A stretch of DNA of 64,000 nucleotides from Serendipita indica DSM 11827. Lineage: Eukaryota > Basidiomycota > Agaricomycetes > Sebacinales > Serendipitaceae. Made by a program: the position numbers and the translations under genes. A model generated the notes under the pieces. The model was not told where the DNA came from. It saw only the letters and a list, made by a program, of their open reading frames with translations, and ran no database searches. Location of the stretch: the NCBI GenBank assembly GCA_910890315.1, contig CAJVGD010000046.1, positions 310,001-374,000 of the forward strand, written 5' to 3'. This document shows, piece by piece, positions 26,393-38,363 of the stretch; the first letter of the stretch is position 1, and each line of letters opens with the position of its first letter.

Positions 26393-29300
26393 TCATTGAT
26401 CCTGCGCTTTGTTCTCCCTGTCTCTGCGAACGGCAAAGCCAACGAGTCTGCGCCAATCTGGAAGCACCTCACGCCTTTCGGACTTTGGAGTGTCCGTTCC
26501 GGTCGCCGTCGAGCGAGGTGTGCTGGTTCCAGAGTCCATCGACGGTCGAGACATGATTTGACCCGTGCCTGGGTCCATATCGAGTGCAGAGAGAAAAGAT
26601 GTCGATGGCAAGTCTGATCTCGTACTTGTCGTTGTTAGGAAGTGATCCAAAAGGTTGTTTTGTGCTGCTCCAGGAATGCCCTTGAGATCAAGGATCTAGC
26701 TCCAAGTGAATAAATAGTATGTTCGCATTAAATGAATACCCACCTTTTGGAAGTTGGAGAAGGATGAGTCGCCGATGAGGATAATATAGTTCATGATGAA
26801 TGGCTCTTGCGGATCCTTGCGCGGATAAGTAGGGCACATTCTTTCCCATTGGTCACATACCACCGGCGCGCTCACAGCCTTGAGGATAGTTTCAATCTGC
26901 GTCGTCTGCTTAGTAATGGCTTTGACATAGCTGAAGATCCGTGAGACAGTAGGCGCTCCAAGTAAGGTGACCGTACGTCGAAGGCACGCTGTCTGGCTCG
27001 CCAGTGCTGGGCATCCTAAGAAGACAGGCCTTGAGAACTTGGAAATCTAATAGTGCCTACGAGATATCAGACAGAGTTCCGGAACAAGATAGCGCTCACC
27101 TGTTCCGCTCCAGTGTCACGCAGCGGGCGACTTCGAACCAGTGCGTTTGTAAACTTTGTGATCAGCATACTGCAAAGCATCAGTAGTTGTCAAGCCGGAC
27201 TCAACAGTGACTGACCTCGACGCTTTGTCATAAAAGTTGCGCAGATACTTCTTCTGCTCAATAGACGACTTGATGACTTCCACTGTAGAGTCGACAATCC
27301 GACTAAGTTCTACTATGTACGGAAGTTGTCCCGTTACCGCATTGATAGATGCCCATGTCGCACGGGACATATGTGCGAAGCATGGCTCTGTGGTTTGCTC
27401 CAAGTCACGCAAAAGCGTGGCAATGGCAATAGAGATGACACTAGGCAGGGTAAACGGGCGTGAAAAAAAACATAGCAATGGCAAACCTGAAGAATAAATC
27501 CAACTCGGCTTGTAATGATATCTTGCCTTCTAATCCTCTGTGAATCTTGTCTCGAACCTTTTCTTCCAGCTAAGAGACCGGTCAGAGAGCCCAACGGTGG
27601 ATCCTGAATATGCTGACCTGGGTTGCAGTGCGGTGACAGTAATCAGCAGTATTCAAGATCCGACAGATATCACGTTGCTCTGTCGGATTGAGCCTGCTAT
27701 CTGCGGATTTGCGAACCTGCGAAGGGATGTCGTGCCGGCGAAGCGCGGGCATCAGGACGTCCTCTATATCAGACAAGATCAGCAAGCCGAAAAAGTCACA
27801 AAAAACCCCTGACCAGCATAAATCTTCAGCCATTTCTTGAATACGACGAAAAGGTCATAGAGCGGTGTGCCAGTGGTAAACTTGGCACATTGATCCAAAG
27901 TCTGGGCATAGAAGTAGAAGAGATCCCCTGATGATGCAAGTACGGTATGACTATCGTCCTCTGGATGTTGGCCTTCTTGTGATGAACGGCTCTTCACACC
28001 CCTGTAAGCGGCCATCATGTCTGCGAGTGCCCTGTAATCCATCAGTGATCTTCCTTCTTGGAGGATTCCCCGCACTTGTCTTGAGCTTCGACAAACACGC
28101 CCATATGCTTTTCGAATACGGACGAAATGCCCTTGACAGGGTTGATTTTTGTACTTGTATCAACGACGTCGGCAAGCTATGTCGAAAATAAGTATTGTTC
28201 TCCTTCGACAAATCAACACACAGAAATTCCATATTTTCGGTTGACGAATGTCTCAAACTCGATCGACTGCTGCAGGCATTCCAGGAGTAGAGTGACTGTC
28301 AGCTTTGGGCCAAGCTTGGTCAACAATGTAGAGACATCCTCCCTAAAAGATTTGAGTTGACTTGTACTCGAAATCGAAGGGATACGGACGCCGTGATCTC
28401 TATGAAACGGGAGCATAGAGCCTTGCCCACATTCCACGATTCAGGAAATACTATTCCATGCTCTTCATCATGAAGGCTGATCACACGACGAAACCATGAG
28501 AACCTCCGAGGCAGGTTGTCGAGCTGGCCTGCCTCGTCAGTGGGACGAAAGATGCGCCGATAGTCTTTGAGCTCCATGTTGCAGTACCGTTCAATAAGAT
28601 GATTCCTATCAGAGTAAGATGACCAAAGGGGTAAACGTGAGATTCAACGTACCTGACATCGTCTCCCAGTATATCTACAACAAGACAGCTCTCGGCAATA
28701 ACCGAAGTGGAGATTGGTTTCGATGGATCCTTCATGACGCTGGATACGTATTGAGTCAGGTACGCAGGATAACCGTTGATTCGCGCACAAGGAATCAAAA
28801 TCCTCTTCCACTAATGCTCGAACCGCGCCTTGAGACTGCTGTATCCTTCGCCAGACGATGGCTATGCGATCAATCGCTGTATATGGTTTGAAGAATGTCG
28901 ACAGTTCCTTGATAGCCTAAATGATTTACGTCAATAATGTCTACGACAAATATGCCACGATTTTACCCCTAGCGACTGCGCAATTTGAGGGTATGATCTC
29001 TCCTTCATGTATATGTCAAGTTGTTCCAATCCGTTTACTAGTCATGTCAGAGGTGTAGGACATGCCAGAGAGTTTACCGACCCAGCATTTGTAATCGCTT
29101 TAATACGGTCATGGAAAGCGATAGATTTTTCTTTGCATGATCCAGTTTTTGTATGTCCTTGGTTATGGTGCGGACGATGGCCTCAGACTCGGTAGCTTTC
29201 TCGCGAATGCGATTCATTTGCTCTAGCAATCCCTTGGGCCGGAGTTAAAGCACGATTGCATAGAATCCACGAGATACGCACGAAAATAAGCTCCTGAATA

Positions 29301-29605
29301 CGTCCCATACGCTCAGGATCCTGCTCAGTCTTGAGCGTACTGGCTAGTAACTCGACTTCTGCTTCTAGCGCTTCTCGCTGTTGCTGAAGTTGAGCTTTGA
29401 CATCATTGATATGTCTGAGGCTTTCCTCTACGTGAAAGGTCCTTTGTCAGGAGAGCTCAGAGACCAGTCAAAGGCGACGAACCATCCGGAAAGAATTGGT
29501 TCAAGGTATCCTGGACATTGAGCGAGGTGTCTGTATATGTCCCTTCTGGTTCTAGTATATGCCCTATCGATACAAGGAGCTCCCGGGGGAGTTCTTGATA
29601 CATGC
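26393..29605 (-). CDS. VPS53: VPS53, subunit of the GARP/EARP tethering complex
   Basis: VPS53 acts at the trans-Golgi network, tethering vesicles that return from endosomes. The start MYQELPRELLVSIGHILEPE is followed by SLNVQDTLNQFFP, the family's N-terminal signature. A long coiled coil spans about 29500-29200. Mid-protein exons carry RRFSWFRRVISLHDEEH and IVFPESWNVGKALCSRFIEI. Next come EDVSTLLTKLGPKLTVTLLL and ECLQQSIEFETFVNRK. The C-terminal part has IMNYIILIGDSSFSNFQKIL (26690-26790), then LLDHFLTTTSTRSDLP and a short disordered end KAQDQ. There are more than ten introns, so exact joins in 27000-29500 were not all resolved. The gene is convergent with the membrane protein gene (95 bp apart). 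Confidence 0.85.
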
Positions 29606-29745
29606 CGTGGTCGTGGTGGAAATCAAGATGCAATGATGTGTGGCTTGACTCGCCGGTGAATACTCAGGTATAACTAGCTATTTACTTCAGATTTACTTGA
29701 AATGAATCATAAGTGCACTTGCTTCACAAGCTCAATCGGTGAACA

Positions 29746-30339
29746 CTAGTCAAGGTTGATGGACGTCCCAAATTTAGCATACAGCTGTAGTTTAAGCTCT
29801 TTCATCGTCGATTGACACATATCTAGGGCATCTTGTAGACGAGCCACCTCTGCCTCCACGACTTCTGCATCTGCAGCTAGGCGTTTCTGGGCTTGATCCA
29901 ATGGAAGGTGAACAAATGCCTCTCCTACTCGATATCTGTGGGATTAGGTGAGATAGAGGTTTCTTCGAATGGCCTGGGAAACCTACAAGACAGGCTGGTC
30001 TTCATCCGCAAGCTCCAACTCGGTGGTGATATCTTCCAGAGCCTCCTTTTCTTTCTACACAGAGATCAGTGGTCGGCTTACTACGGATCGTTGCATATGT
30101 CCATACCTTTGCAACTTCCAGTTCTTCTTGGAGATTCTGGAAACGAGTATTCGTTTTAGAAAATGTGTTTATGCGTTGCTGATCCTCTAAGTGCGGTGAG
30201 TGATGGTCTCCTTTCTGTAAATCCTGGAAGTACCCCAATTGACCTCGACATCTGCATCCTTTTCTTCATCCTGGGATAGCTATAAATGCTTATAAGTAAT
30301 ATTGAGACAGACTCCAATGGCCGTACTGACCATCCGCAT
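29746..30339 (-). CDS. GIM3: Prefoldin subunit 4
   Basis: This is a subunit of the prefoldin hexamer, which passes nascent actin and tubulin to the CCT chaperonin. Exons rebuild cleanly: MRM (30331-30339, 9 nt); DEEKDADVEVNW plus one base (30234-30270); EDQQRINTFSKTNTRFQNLQ through EVAK (30107-30186); KEKEALEDITTELELADEDQ; then YRVGEAFVHLPLDQAQKRLA and a coiled coil ending KFGTSINLD. The total is about 126 aa, as expected for the beta-type subunit: two coiled-coil arms around a beta hairpin. Exon 1 contains only three codons. The gene is divergent with the S1P lyase gene (192 bp between start codons) and lies 140 bp downstream of the VPS53 start. Confidence 0.93.
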
Positions 30340-30531
30340 CTTCGTTGCTTATTCGGCTGGGAGGAGAACAGAACCAAATCTTTGGCCTCGACAACACCAG
30401 GGCCAAGAAACCTCGAAACAAATCTCGGGTGGAATACAGATCCCGTTGGAGGATATAAAGGGGCGAGCGAGGACAAGCATTTGCCACGAAGCTCTGAAAC
30501 TCTGCCTCTCTCTTCCGGCAACTGTTGGCCC
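30340..30531. promoter_or_regulatory. Divergent promoter between prefoldin 4 and S1P lyase
   Basis: A 192-bp gap between two outward-facing start codons that must serve both genes. No specific element was identified. Confidence 0.5.
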
Positions 30532-32996
30532 ATGTCTCTAACCTTGCGTTCCCAGCAGGCCCGCGCGGGTCTCACTGCTTTGCTGCAAAACACCTCAACT
30601 CTAAGCGGAGTCAAGTCTCTGTTTTTCTATTATTTTGTCCTGCGCTACGTCCTTCGTGTCTATAGGCACGTCAGAGGAAATGGTGCGAGGCAGTCGGTCA
30701 TTGACTTTTGGAGATATCTATCGCTCGTACGTCTCATATTAGCATCAAATGTGCGACATAGTAACTGCTGTTTTAGCATACGATGCTGCTCAGCATCAGA
30801 TACATTCCCGCTATAAGAAAGAAGGTCGAGTCGGAGATGGCTGGCGTGCGTGAGGATATTCGCAAGAAGCTCATCCCAGAGGGTCCAAAGGTCATCAGAC
30901 ATCTCTCACTCCCGGCCGAGGGAAAGAGCAAGGATTGGATTGTTGCAGAGATGCAGCGAATGGACGACGAGTCGTCAGCAAGCGGTGCCTGGAAGGATGG
31001 AAAGATCTCCGGAGCCATTTACCGTGAGTACATTCGATCTGATTCTGTGACGTCGGTGTTGACTGGCAACAGATGGCGGCGAGGACGTGGAAAAAGTCAT
31101 AATGGCCGCGTTGGAACGTTACTGCGTCTCAAATCCGCTCCACCCGGACGTATTCCCTGGTAAGGGCCATTTCCACCACCTGAGCCATTTTTCTGAGGGA
31201 CGAATAGCCATTCGCAAAATGGAGGCCGAGGTTGTCGCCATGTGCCTCAGGATGTAAGCGAGCGGCTATTGTCAAGTAATGTACTGAGACAGCCTTCAGG
31301 TACAATCATCCTAATGGCTGCGGTGTGACGACAAGCGGCGGAACCGAGTCGATCATCATGTCTTGCAAGGCTCATCGCGACTGGGCTCGTGCAATGAAGG
31401 GTATTACTGAACCGGAGATGTACTAAACTTTCACTATTCTCTAATTTCTCACTCACGATGAATTTCTAGCGTAATGGCGGCCTCTGCTCACGCCGCATTC
31501 AACAAGGCTGGCCACTATTTCAATATCAAGATTGTGACTATCCCAGTCGATCCTCGAACGCGACAGATCAATATCAACAAAGTCAAGAGAGCCATGTAAG
31601 TGGATCTAGCTATTATCAGTTTCCTCTGACACTGTTGCAGAAATGCCAATACGATCATGGTAAGGAAAATTCGGTGTGAAACTGGACGTGTACTCATCAA
31701 ACACAGTTGGTTGGATCTGCTGTCAACTTCCCAGTGAGTGGTCAGTTGTGCTGCCCCGACGTGGTCTTACTCTCATAGGATGGAGCGATGGATGATATTC
31801 CAGCTTTGAGCCAGCTTGCGCAGAAGCATAAGATTGGCTTGCATGTCGACTGCTGTTTGGGATCGTTCATTGTCCCCTTCCTCGAGAAAGCTGGATACCC
31901 AACCAAGCGATTCGACTTCCGCCTGCCTGGTGTAACTGCGATCTCTTGTGACACCCACAAGGTACGCGAGAAGAGAATACGAATATTAGTGTCTGACGCT
32001 TTGTAGTATGGTTTTGCCCCCAAGGTAGACCTTTCTTTCTATTTCGACGATTGTTACTCACAAAATTCAAGGGATCTTCGGTCATTATGTACAGGGACAA
32101 CGAACTTCGATCTTATCAATACTTTGTCCTGCCAGACTGGGCTGGAGGTGTTTATGCAAGCCCTGCTATTGCAGGTTCACGGTATGGCCTCGCCTCGTCT
32201 GGGTTTCATCATGCTCACCGACTTTAGACCAGGTGCTCTGATTGCAGGAACCTGGGCCGTTATGCACTACATGGGTGAAGAGTAAGTCTTGTGTCGTTGG
32301 TTATACAGACCACTGATTATTTACATCAGTGGCTATCTCGCATCATGCAAGGCAATCATGGGAGCAGCCAAGCGCATCGAACGTGCTGTTCGCACGGAGA
32401 TTCCAGAGCTCTACGTCTTGGGCACGCCCCCCGCATCCGTCGTCGCTTTTGGATCCGCGACAGCAGACGTCAACATCCACGCAGTCGGAGATGCCATGAG
32501 CGCACGCGGATGGCATCTCAACGCGCTCGTGAACCCGCCAGGCTTGCACATTGCTGTCACGGTAAGCCCTTTCTTTGAAAACCTGGTGCCGTCGGCAATA
32601 CGCCGGTCTCGACAGAGCCACTTCTTTGTCGATCTGGTGCTTCTCTTGCCCCTGCACATATGGAACGCATCCGCTTCCACATGTAACCTGGACAAGAAAT
32701 ATTCTCATCTCGGCATTCATCTCGATGGCGTGATCAGAGTTCTAACGGGGTTTGTCTAGCGGTTGACGGTCAACGTCACTGAGCAGCTGATCGCGGACCT
32801 CAAGGACGCGGTTGCACAAGTCAAAGGAAAGCCCACTGGAAAGGGGAACATGGTCACGCTGTACGGTACGTAAGCTACCGCGGATAGGTGCGTGGGCACT
32901 GAGTTATTTCCAGGTCTCGGCAGCTCATCCCCTGTGGGCCACACCATGGTCAGTCGCGTCGCGTCCATCTTCCTGGATACGATGTATGTCGCCTAA
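30532..32996 (+). CDS. DPL1: Sphingosine-1-phosphate lyase
   Basis: This PLP enzyme of the endoplasmic reticulum splits phosphorylated long-chain bases into an aldehyde and phosphoethanolamine, the exit step of sphingolipid breakdown. An N-terminal membrane segment ([15 protein letters not shown]) is followed by [17 protein letters not shown]. Next come [20 protein letters not shown] and [19 protein letters not shown]. The PLP-binding region has HVDCCLGSF (Asp of the DxxxG pair) and [15 protein letters not shown], with the Schiff-base Lys. The C-terminal domain has [17 protein letters not shown], then [14 protein letters not shown] and [12 protein letters not shown]. It has about ten introns. 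The one at 32562-32759 is unusually long (198 nt) and divisible by three. Confidence 0.93.
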
Positions 32997-33175
32997 TCAA
33001 GCGGTTTCATGAGGGGTAACGTCTGTATTTGCGAGTTGATTCTCCGAGTACATGAGTGGTCGCGTCGCTAGGTGGTAAATGAGATACACTTGGATATCCG
33101 CATGGTCGTAGACCAAATTAGGGCACCGTTCGGATGAGCCGAGCTCTTACGGAGTGTGTCACCGTGAGATGGGGA

Positions 33176-33835
33176 TCACTCCCTGTGTTCGACATCGATG
33201 TCATTGAGCTCCCAAGCATTGTCTTTGAAGATGCGTTCGCGCTCCAGTAGGTATTTCCCTGGAACATGGACGATCAGTGGAGCATGTGGGTCTGTTGGGG
33301 CTAGTGGCTCGTACCTTCCTTGTACTTCTGGGAGGGTTCAGAGGCCTTGAGATACGTCCAACCCAATCTCGTCTGGCAAGTCACGCAAAAGATATCGGCG
33401 ACTGTATGGACGCCAGTGAGGAGCTGGCGTTGTTCCTGCTTGCCGAGTTTGACATTACAGGCACTATGAAGTAGACTGGTGGGAAATGCGACACATGAGT
33501 CCACTGGGACTCTATGGAGTAACATGCGCTACGTCGCCCCGACTCCGGGAAGCCCAAGGGTCCGGACGCCGCTCGCTCCAGAAACTCACAACGCTGGGCG
33601 GAATCTGTTAGGGACTGGGAGGATAGACTGGTAAAGATTAACCTCTTCCTTCACGCCCGCTAAAGGCCTTTGAGATCAGCTCATCAACCAGGGCCTGGGA
33701 AAAAATCAGAGAGAAATTTGGGACGAGACAAGAATGACAAACGACGGTTGTAGAACATTGCGCACACACAAACTTGGGCTTATCGTCGAAGCAATGGGTG
33801 GTTGCCATATGGTGCGCGGAAGCAAGCTGAGCCAC
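33176..33835 (-). CDS. Yippee/Mis18-fold zinc-binding protein
   Basis: This is a small zinc protein of the Yippee family (yeast Moh1 relatives), which in other fungi is part of the GID E3 ligase environment or of unknown function. The N-terminal exon has KFVCAQCSTTVVCHSC (first Cys pair) and then splices to ALVDELISKAFSGREGRG. The next exon has NVKLGKQEQRQLLTGVHTVA and DIFCVTCQTRLGWTYLKASE (second Cys pair plus the GW motif), then PSQKYKEG. The last exon is KYLLERERIFKDNAWELND through VEHRE, with a stop at 33176. The start could be 33835 or the in-frame Met at 33808. The intron before ALVDEL has a weak donor (GTCCCA). The gene is convergent with S1P lyase and divergent from the subtilase. Confidence 0.85.
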
Positions 33836-34104
33836 GGCCGTTGAACCGGGTTAGAAGGCAGCGGTGCGCTCAGGTCCATACGGGGTTTTGCATGTTCCAT
33901 GTGCAACACAGAATCACGAATTTCGTATGCTTCGAAAAGGCTATTAAAGCTTGTGCAAGAGTGTCTCCAGCCTTCTCCAGACGTTCTTTCCCCGTCCCAA
34001 TCACCAAGGCACCTCGTTTTGCCTCCTGCTGCGCTCATTAGCCAGCAAGTCACGCTCTCTAGAGAAGACTCCGTCGATCCTTTGATCCAGACACTCTTTC
34101 AACC

Positions 34105-36987
34105 ATGAAGTTTTCGCTGGCCCTCGCCGCCTACCTCTCCGCAAGCATTGCCCTCGCTGCAAAGTTTGATGTCCACTCTATCCCCCGTGGAACCTCCAAG
34201 CAAGTCGTTCCGGGTGCTTACGTCGTCGAACTCGATCCCTCTGTCGGTATCTCCGCACTTGGCGGCTCGAAGCGCTCTGTCTCGCCTCACTCGCATCTCT
34301 ACGAACATATGATGAAGCGAGAGATCAGCTGGACGACGACTCAAGAGTACCTCAGCGACCTGTTCACAGGTGCAGCCATCAGGCTCGAGGTATGCACCCC
34401 CCTCCCCTAGGCTCTCTCCCTGCTCCATCTCTGACCGTTTCATAGAACGAAAATGATCTCGCCAACCTTGCAAGCATCCAGGGAATCATTGACATTCGTC
34501 CCGTTTACCTCCATCCACCACCAAAGCCATTCGATCAGCATGTCGTAACCGGTCCCAACGACCCGGCTCTGCCACCAGACACCTTCTCGACACACATCAT
34601 GACCGGTGTGGATAAGCTACATGCCGAGGGACGCTTCGGAGCGGGCGTCAAAATCGGTGTGATTGATACAGGCATCGACTACAAGCACCCAGCACTTGGA
34701 GGGTGCCTTGGAGGGAACTGCCTTGTCAAGTCGGGCTACGACTTCGTAGGCGATGCTTACAACGGTATGTTCGACATGTTGTCTCAGGCTTCGCTCATCA
34801 GCTTCTTGCAGGCACAAATGCCGTGATTCCAGACGACGACCCCATGGGTAAGTCTTAGGGCTGCGACACGAGCTATAATTAACCTTGGCGTTCACAGACT
34901 GCAATGGCCACGGCACCCATGTGACTGGAACCATCGCCGCACTTCCAGACAACCAGTATAACATTTCTGGAGTTGCATACAAGGCGAATATTGCAGGCTA
35001 CAAGGTCTTTGGCTGTGAGGGAAGCGTTGCCGATGATATTCTTGTCGCAGCTATCACTCGCGCCTACAACGAAGGCTGCGACGTGATTACACTCTCCATC
35101 GGTGGACCTTCGGGCTGGACGTCTGGTGCCAGCTCAGTCGTTGCTTCGCGCGCGGCAAAAGCGGGAAGAATCGTCACCATTGCGGCCGGTAACGAGGGCT
35201 CGTCTGGCATGTTCTATGCCTCGGGACCCTCTGCCGGTATTGATGTCGTTTCGGTTGGAAGCATTGACAACACGGTCATCCCGATCCAGCACGCCAAAGT
35301 TTCCGGCCACGACGACATTGTCTACTACTCGCTCGCACCCCTCAACTTTACTGAGACCCTCCCCGTCTACCCGATCAGCAAGACCATTGTCGCTGACGAT
35401 GCATGCAAGCCGCTGCCTGCTGACACTCCCGACCTCAGCAAATACGTCGTCCTCATCCGCCGTGGAAGCTGCCCCTTTGTCACCAAGCTTGCCAACGTCG
35501 CGGACAAGGGTGCTCGCATCGCTTTGGTCTACAACAATGGTGGATCGCCCGTCAGCTTTGAGCCTGAGCGCATTCCTGGCGCCCTCATCGATACCGACGC
35601 TGGTGCATACCTCCTCCAGCAGTACCTCGCCGGTTCTCCCCCGACCATCTCCTTCCCGCAATCTGGTGGTGCAGGAACGGTAAACAACCCGACAGGTGGT
35701 CTCATGTCGTCGTATAGCACCTACGGCCCAACCTTTGATGCTTACCTCAAGCCCTCTGTGTCCGCCCCAGGTGGTGGTATTCTGTCCACCTATCCACTTG
35801 CGAAGGGTGCCTTCGCCATTCTCAGCGGTACCAGCATGGCCACGCCATTCGTCGCTGGTGTTGCTGCGCTCTTGTTCGAAGCCAGAGGAAAGAACAAGGA
35901 TACCGCTCGCGCTGCTCGTGACCTCTTGCAGACGACGTCCATCGCCGTCCCGCAAACTCGTAACGAGACTTCGCTTTTGCAGACTGCCTCTGTTCAGGGT
36001 GCCGGTCTCGTCAATGCGTACAGTATGATCCATTACCAGACGGTGGTCACTCCTGGCCAGCTCCTCTTGAACGACACTGCACACTTTGACGGCCGCAAGT
36101 CGATCAAGATTACAAACAATGGCAAGAAAAAGGCCGTGTACACGCTCTTGCACAGGCCCGCAGGAACTGCTCAGTCGTTGCCGGCTGGCTCGATTCAGCC
36201 CAACCTGTACCCAGTCCCGCTGACGTCTGACTTTGCGACTGTATCGATGCCGACCTCTGTGACCGTCAACCCTGGTCAGAGCAAGTCTGTCTCGATCCAA
36301 ATTACTGCTCCTCGCGTCGACGCCTCGACCATCCCCGTCTACACTGGCTACATCCAAATTGCCAGCGACTCTGGCGAGACACTCTCGGTCACATACATGG
36401 GTATTGCTTCCAAGCTGCGCGATGCGACAATCTTGGACAATACAGACGAGATGTTTGGCTTCAAGCTCCCTGCCTTGCTCGATGCCTCTGGCAACGCCAC
36501 GACGAGTGTCCAGACCTATGATTTCAAGGGCCAGAACTACCCGACCATTCTCTTCCGCCTTGCAATGGGCACGCGCAGCCTCGTGTTTGACCTCGTCTCA
36601 GAGGCGACGACCGTCCCTGGGACCATCTCGAAGCGTTCTGTCGAAGATGGTGTCGAGCGACGAGGACTGTTCAGTGACATCTGGAACTGGTTCAAGGGAT
36701 GGCTCAACGGAGGGAACACGAGCGGTGGAACCTATGCGCAGATCAAGACTGTGGGTGGTCTTGCCTCGTACGAATACAACCCTCGCCACACGCAATCGGA
36801 AGAGGTCGACGTTGGCTACAGCACGTTTGCGATTGTCAACGGCACGTTTGCGAACCATACGGCCATTCCGAACGGACGATACAAGGTTCTTGTGCGTGCG
36901 CTCAAGATTTCGGGAGACTTGAAAAAGGAAGAGGACTACGAGGCATGGTTGTCGCCCGTCATGGTGTTCAACGCGACGCGTGCGTAG
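34105..36987 (+). CDS. Secreted subtilisin-like serine protease (S8) with PA domain
   Basis: A probable extracellular protease. A signal peptide (MKFSLALAAYLSASIALAA) precedes an inhibitor-type propeptide (VPGAYVVELD through LANLASIQGIIDIRPV). The catalytic triad is visible: Asp in GVIDTGIDYKHPALGG, His in DCNGHGTHVTGTIA, and Ser in ILSGTSMATPFVAGVAALLF. The oxyanion Asn is in TIAAGNEGS. A PA domain is inserted before the Ser region (CKPLPADTPDLSKYVVLIRR, GSCPFVTKLANVADKGARIA). The C-terminal half is an Fn3-like beta domain (C5a-peptidase type) with N-glycosylation sequons and no transmembrane anchor. It has three short introns near the 5' end and then one long exon (34898-36987). Size about 900 aa fits the minor extracellular (vpr-like) group. 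Confidence 0.93.
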
Positions 36988-37226
36988 ATGTAATGGTCGA
37001 TACGATAAATGGCGAAGGGGGACCTTTAATGCGCCGGTTATCTTATTCATAACACATGATGCGTTTCTGATCGTAGCTTGTTGCACACACTACATTGTCT
37101 AGTAGGGTTTGAAAACAAGCTTTTCACTCGATGAATGCCTTGGAATCTGGTAGAAAGTCACGTGCTCGGCGCCTTTTACGCTCATGCAGCGATTGCCTCT
37201 GCGTCTATTACGACTTGAACTCTACC

Positions 37227-37989
37227 ATGGCCACCCCAAGGCAAGAAGCGACTCATCCATGTGCTACGATGTGCTCTCTGATACGAAAATAGACACGACT
37301 TTTACGAGACAGACGAGAGGCTCACGCTGTCCGTGTACATTCGTGGCGCGGACCCAGAACAGACCAAAGTCGAGTTTAAAGAAGACTCTGTACGTATATA
37401 TGCGACATTGTATCGAGCGCGATACTGATGTGCCACCCATAACGCAGCTCGAACTTTCATCTGGCGAGTCGAAGCTGTCGCTTTCGCCGCTCAAGGGAAG
37501 AATCGTGCCTGATTCGTGTGAATATACGGTTGGAAAAGTCAAGATTGAAGTTCGACTCAAAAAGGCGACCGAGGGACGATGGGGAGCGCTCGTGGGTGAT
37601 CCAACGCAGCAAGGTATGCCATTTGAATGATCTGTTCGTGTATTTGACGCGTTGCAGACCCTACGTTGTCCGCATTCCCTACGGCGCAAGAGCCAGTGCC
37701 TGTGCGGCAAAAGCAGCGCAAGAACTGGGAGCAAGTGTCAGAATCGATTCTCAAGGCTGAAAAGGACAAGACGACCAACGAGGATCCGAACGCGGGTGGG
37801 GACGCGGCGTTGAACGGCTTCTTCCAAACGCTGTACAAGGATGCGGACCCAGACTCTCAGCGAGCGATGATGAAGAGCTTTATCGAGTCTGGAGGGACGA
37901 CATTGTCGACCAACTGGGACGAAGTGAAAAAGGAAAGGGTGACGGTCAAGCCGCCCGAGGGGTCTGAGTGGAAGAAGTGGGGGGCGTAG
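37227..37989 (+). CDS. SGT1: SGT1-like CS/SGS-domain co-chaperone, short form without TPR
   Basis: This is an HSP90 co-chaperone of the SGT1/SUGT1 family. Four exons (37227-37240, 37293-37389, 37448-37613, 37658-37989) give 202 residues. The CS domain occupies about residues 4-93: MATPRHDFYETDERLTLSVY, ADPEQTKVEFKED, ELSSGESKLSLSPLKGRIVP and VGKVKIEVRLKKA. The SGS domain follows at about 115-202: KQRKNWEQVSESILKAEK, GDAALNGFFQTLYKDADPDS, QRAMMKSFIESGGTTLSTNW and PPEGSEWKKWG. The N-terminal TPR region of yeast and plant SGT1 is absent, a form found in many basidiomycetes. Exon 1 holds 14 nt and its donor is GC (AG|GCAAGA). Confidence 0.92.
37241..37292 (+). other. GC-AG intron after the 14-nt first coding exon of SGT1
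   Basis: The donor is CCAAG|GCAAGA and the acceptor AAAATAG. Splicing yields MATPRHDFYETDE, matching the conserved SGT1 start in which an aromatic pair follows RH. No GT donor is present in the short exon. Confidence 0.75.
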
Positions 37990-38363
37990 ATGAGGATTAT
38001 TAGAGAGTGCATACTGTGAGAGTATTTTGTTACTGAAAGTATTTGTTACCGAGTGTAATAATGTTTGTTACTGAGCACAAGGCGGCAGCCAAGCCCATGT
38101 GTAGTAGCCCACATGGCCAGACATGATGGGCCAGCCGAGAAGGCTGATATGGGCCGGCTATGAGGAGACAGCGCGCGATCGGGGTGTAGCCAATGAGGAG
38201 CGACAATGTTACCTAAGTGCTGACCATCCGCCTAAAGAGTCTAATAGGCACTGCACCCAACCCCCCCGCCTTTTGTACCATCTTGCTCTGCACCCCGACT
38301 GACCCTTGAACAACCTCGAGCGTGCAAAATATCCAGAATATTCCCCACGGAATCTGAGATTGC
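37990..38363. other. Intergenic region with a threefold TTTGTTACYGA motif
   Basis: About 370 bp between SGT1 and the arrestin gene. Right after the SGT1 stop, the 11-mer TTTGTTACTGA (one copy with C) occurs three times, at 38026-38036, 38042-38052 and 38064-38074. These would lie in the SGT1 3' UTR if transcription extends about 100 nt past the stop. No coding region is seen. Confidence 0.55.

Noticed and set aside
30156-30614. 152-codon minus-strand frame across the prefoldin 4 5' end
   Set aside because: It runs through the first prefoldin intron and exon in another frame and into the opposite gene's 5' region; the spliced prefoldin model is far better supported.
35134-36357. 407-codon open frame on the minus strand inside the subtilase gene
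   Set aside because: It lies antisense to a strongly supported protease with intact triad. Third-base C/G bias of the sense gene explains the long mirror frame, and no domain is seen in the antisense product.
37264-37734. 156-codon minus-strand frame over SGT1
   Set aside because: It is a shadow of the CS/SGS-domain gene, whose four exons join in phase.
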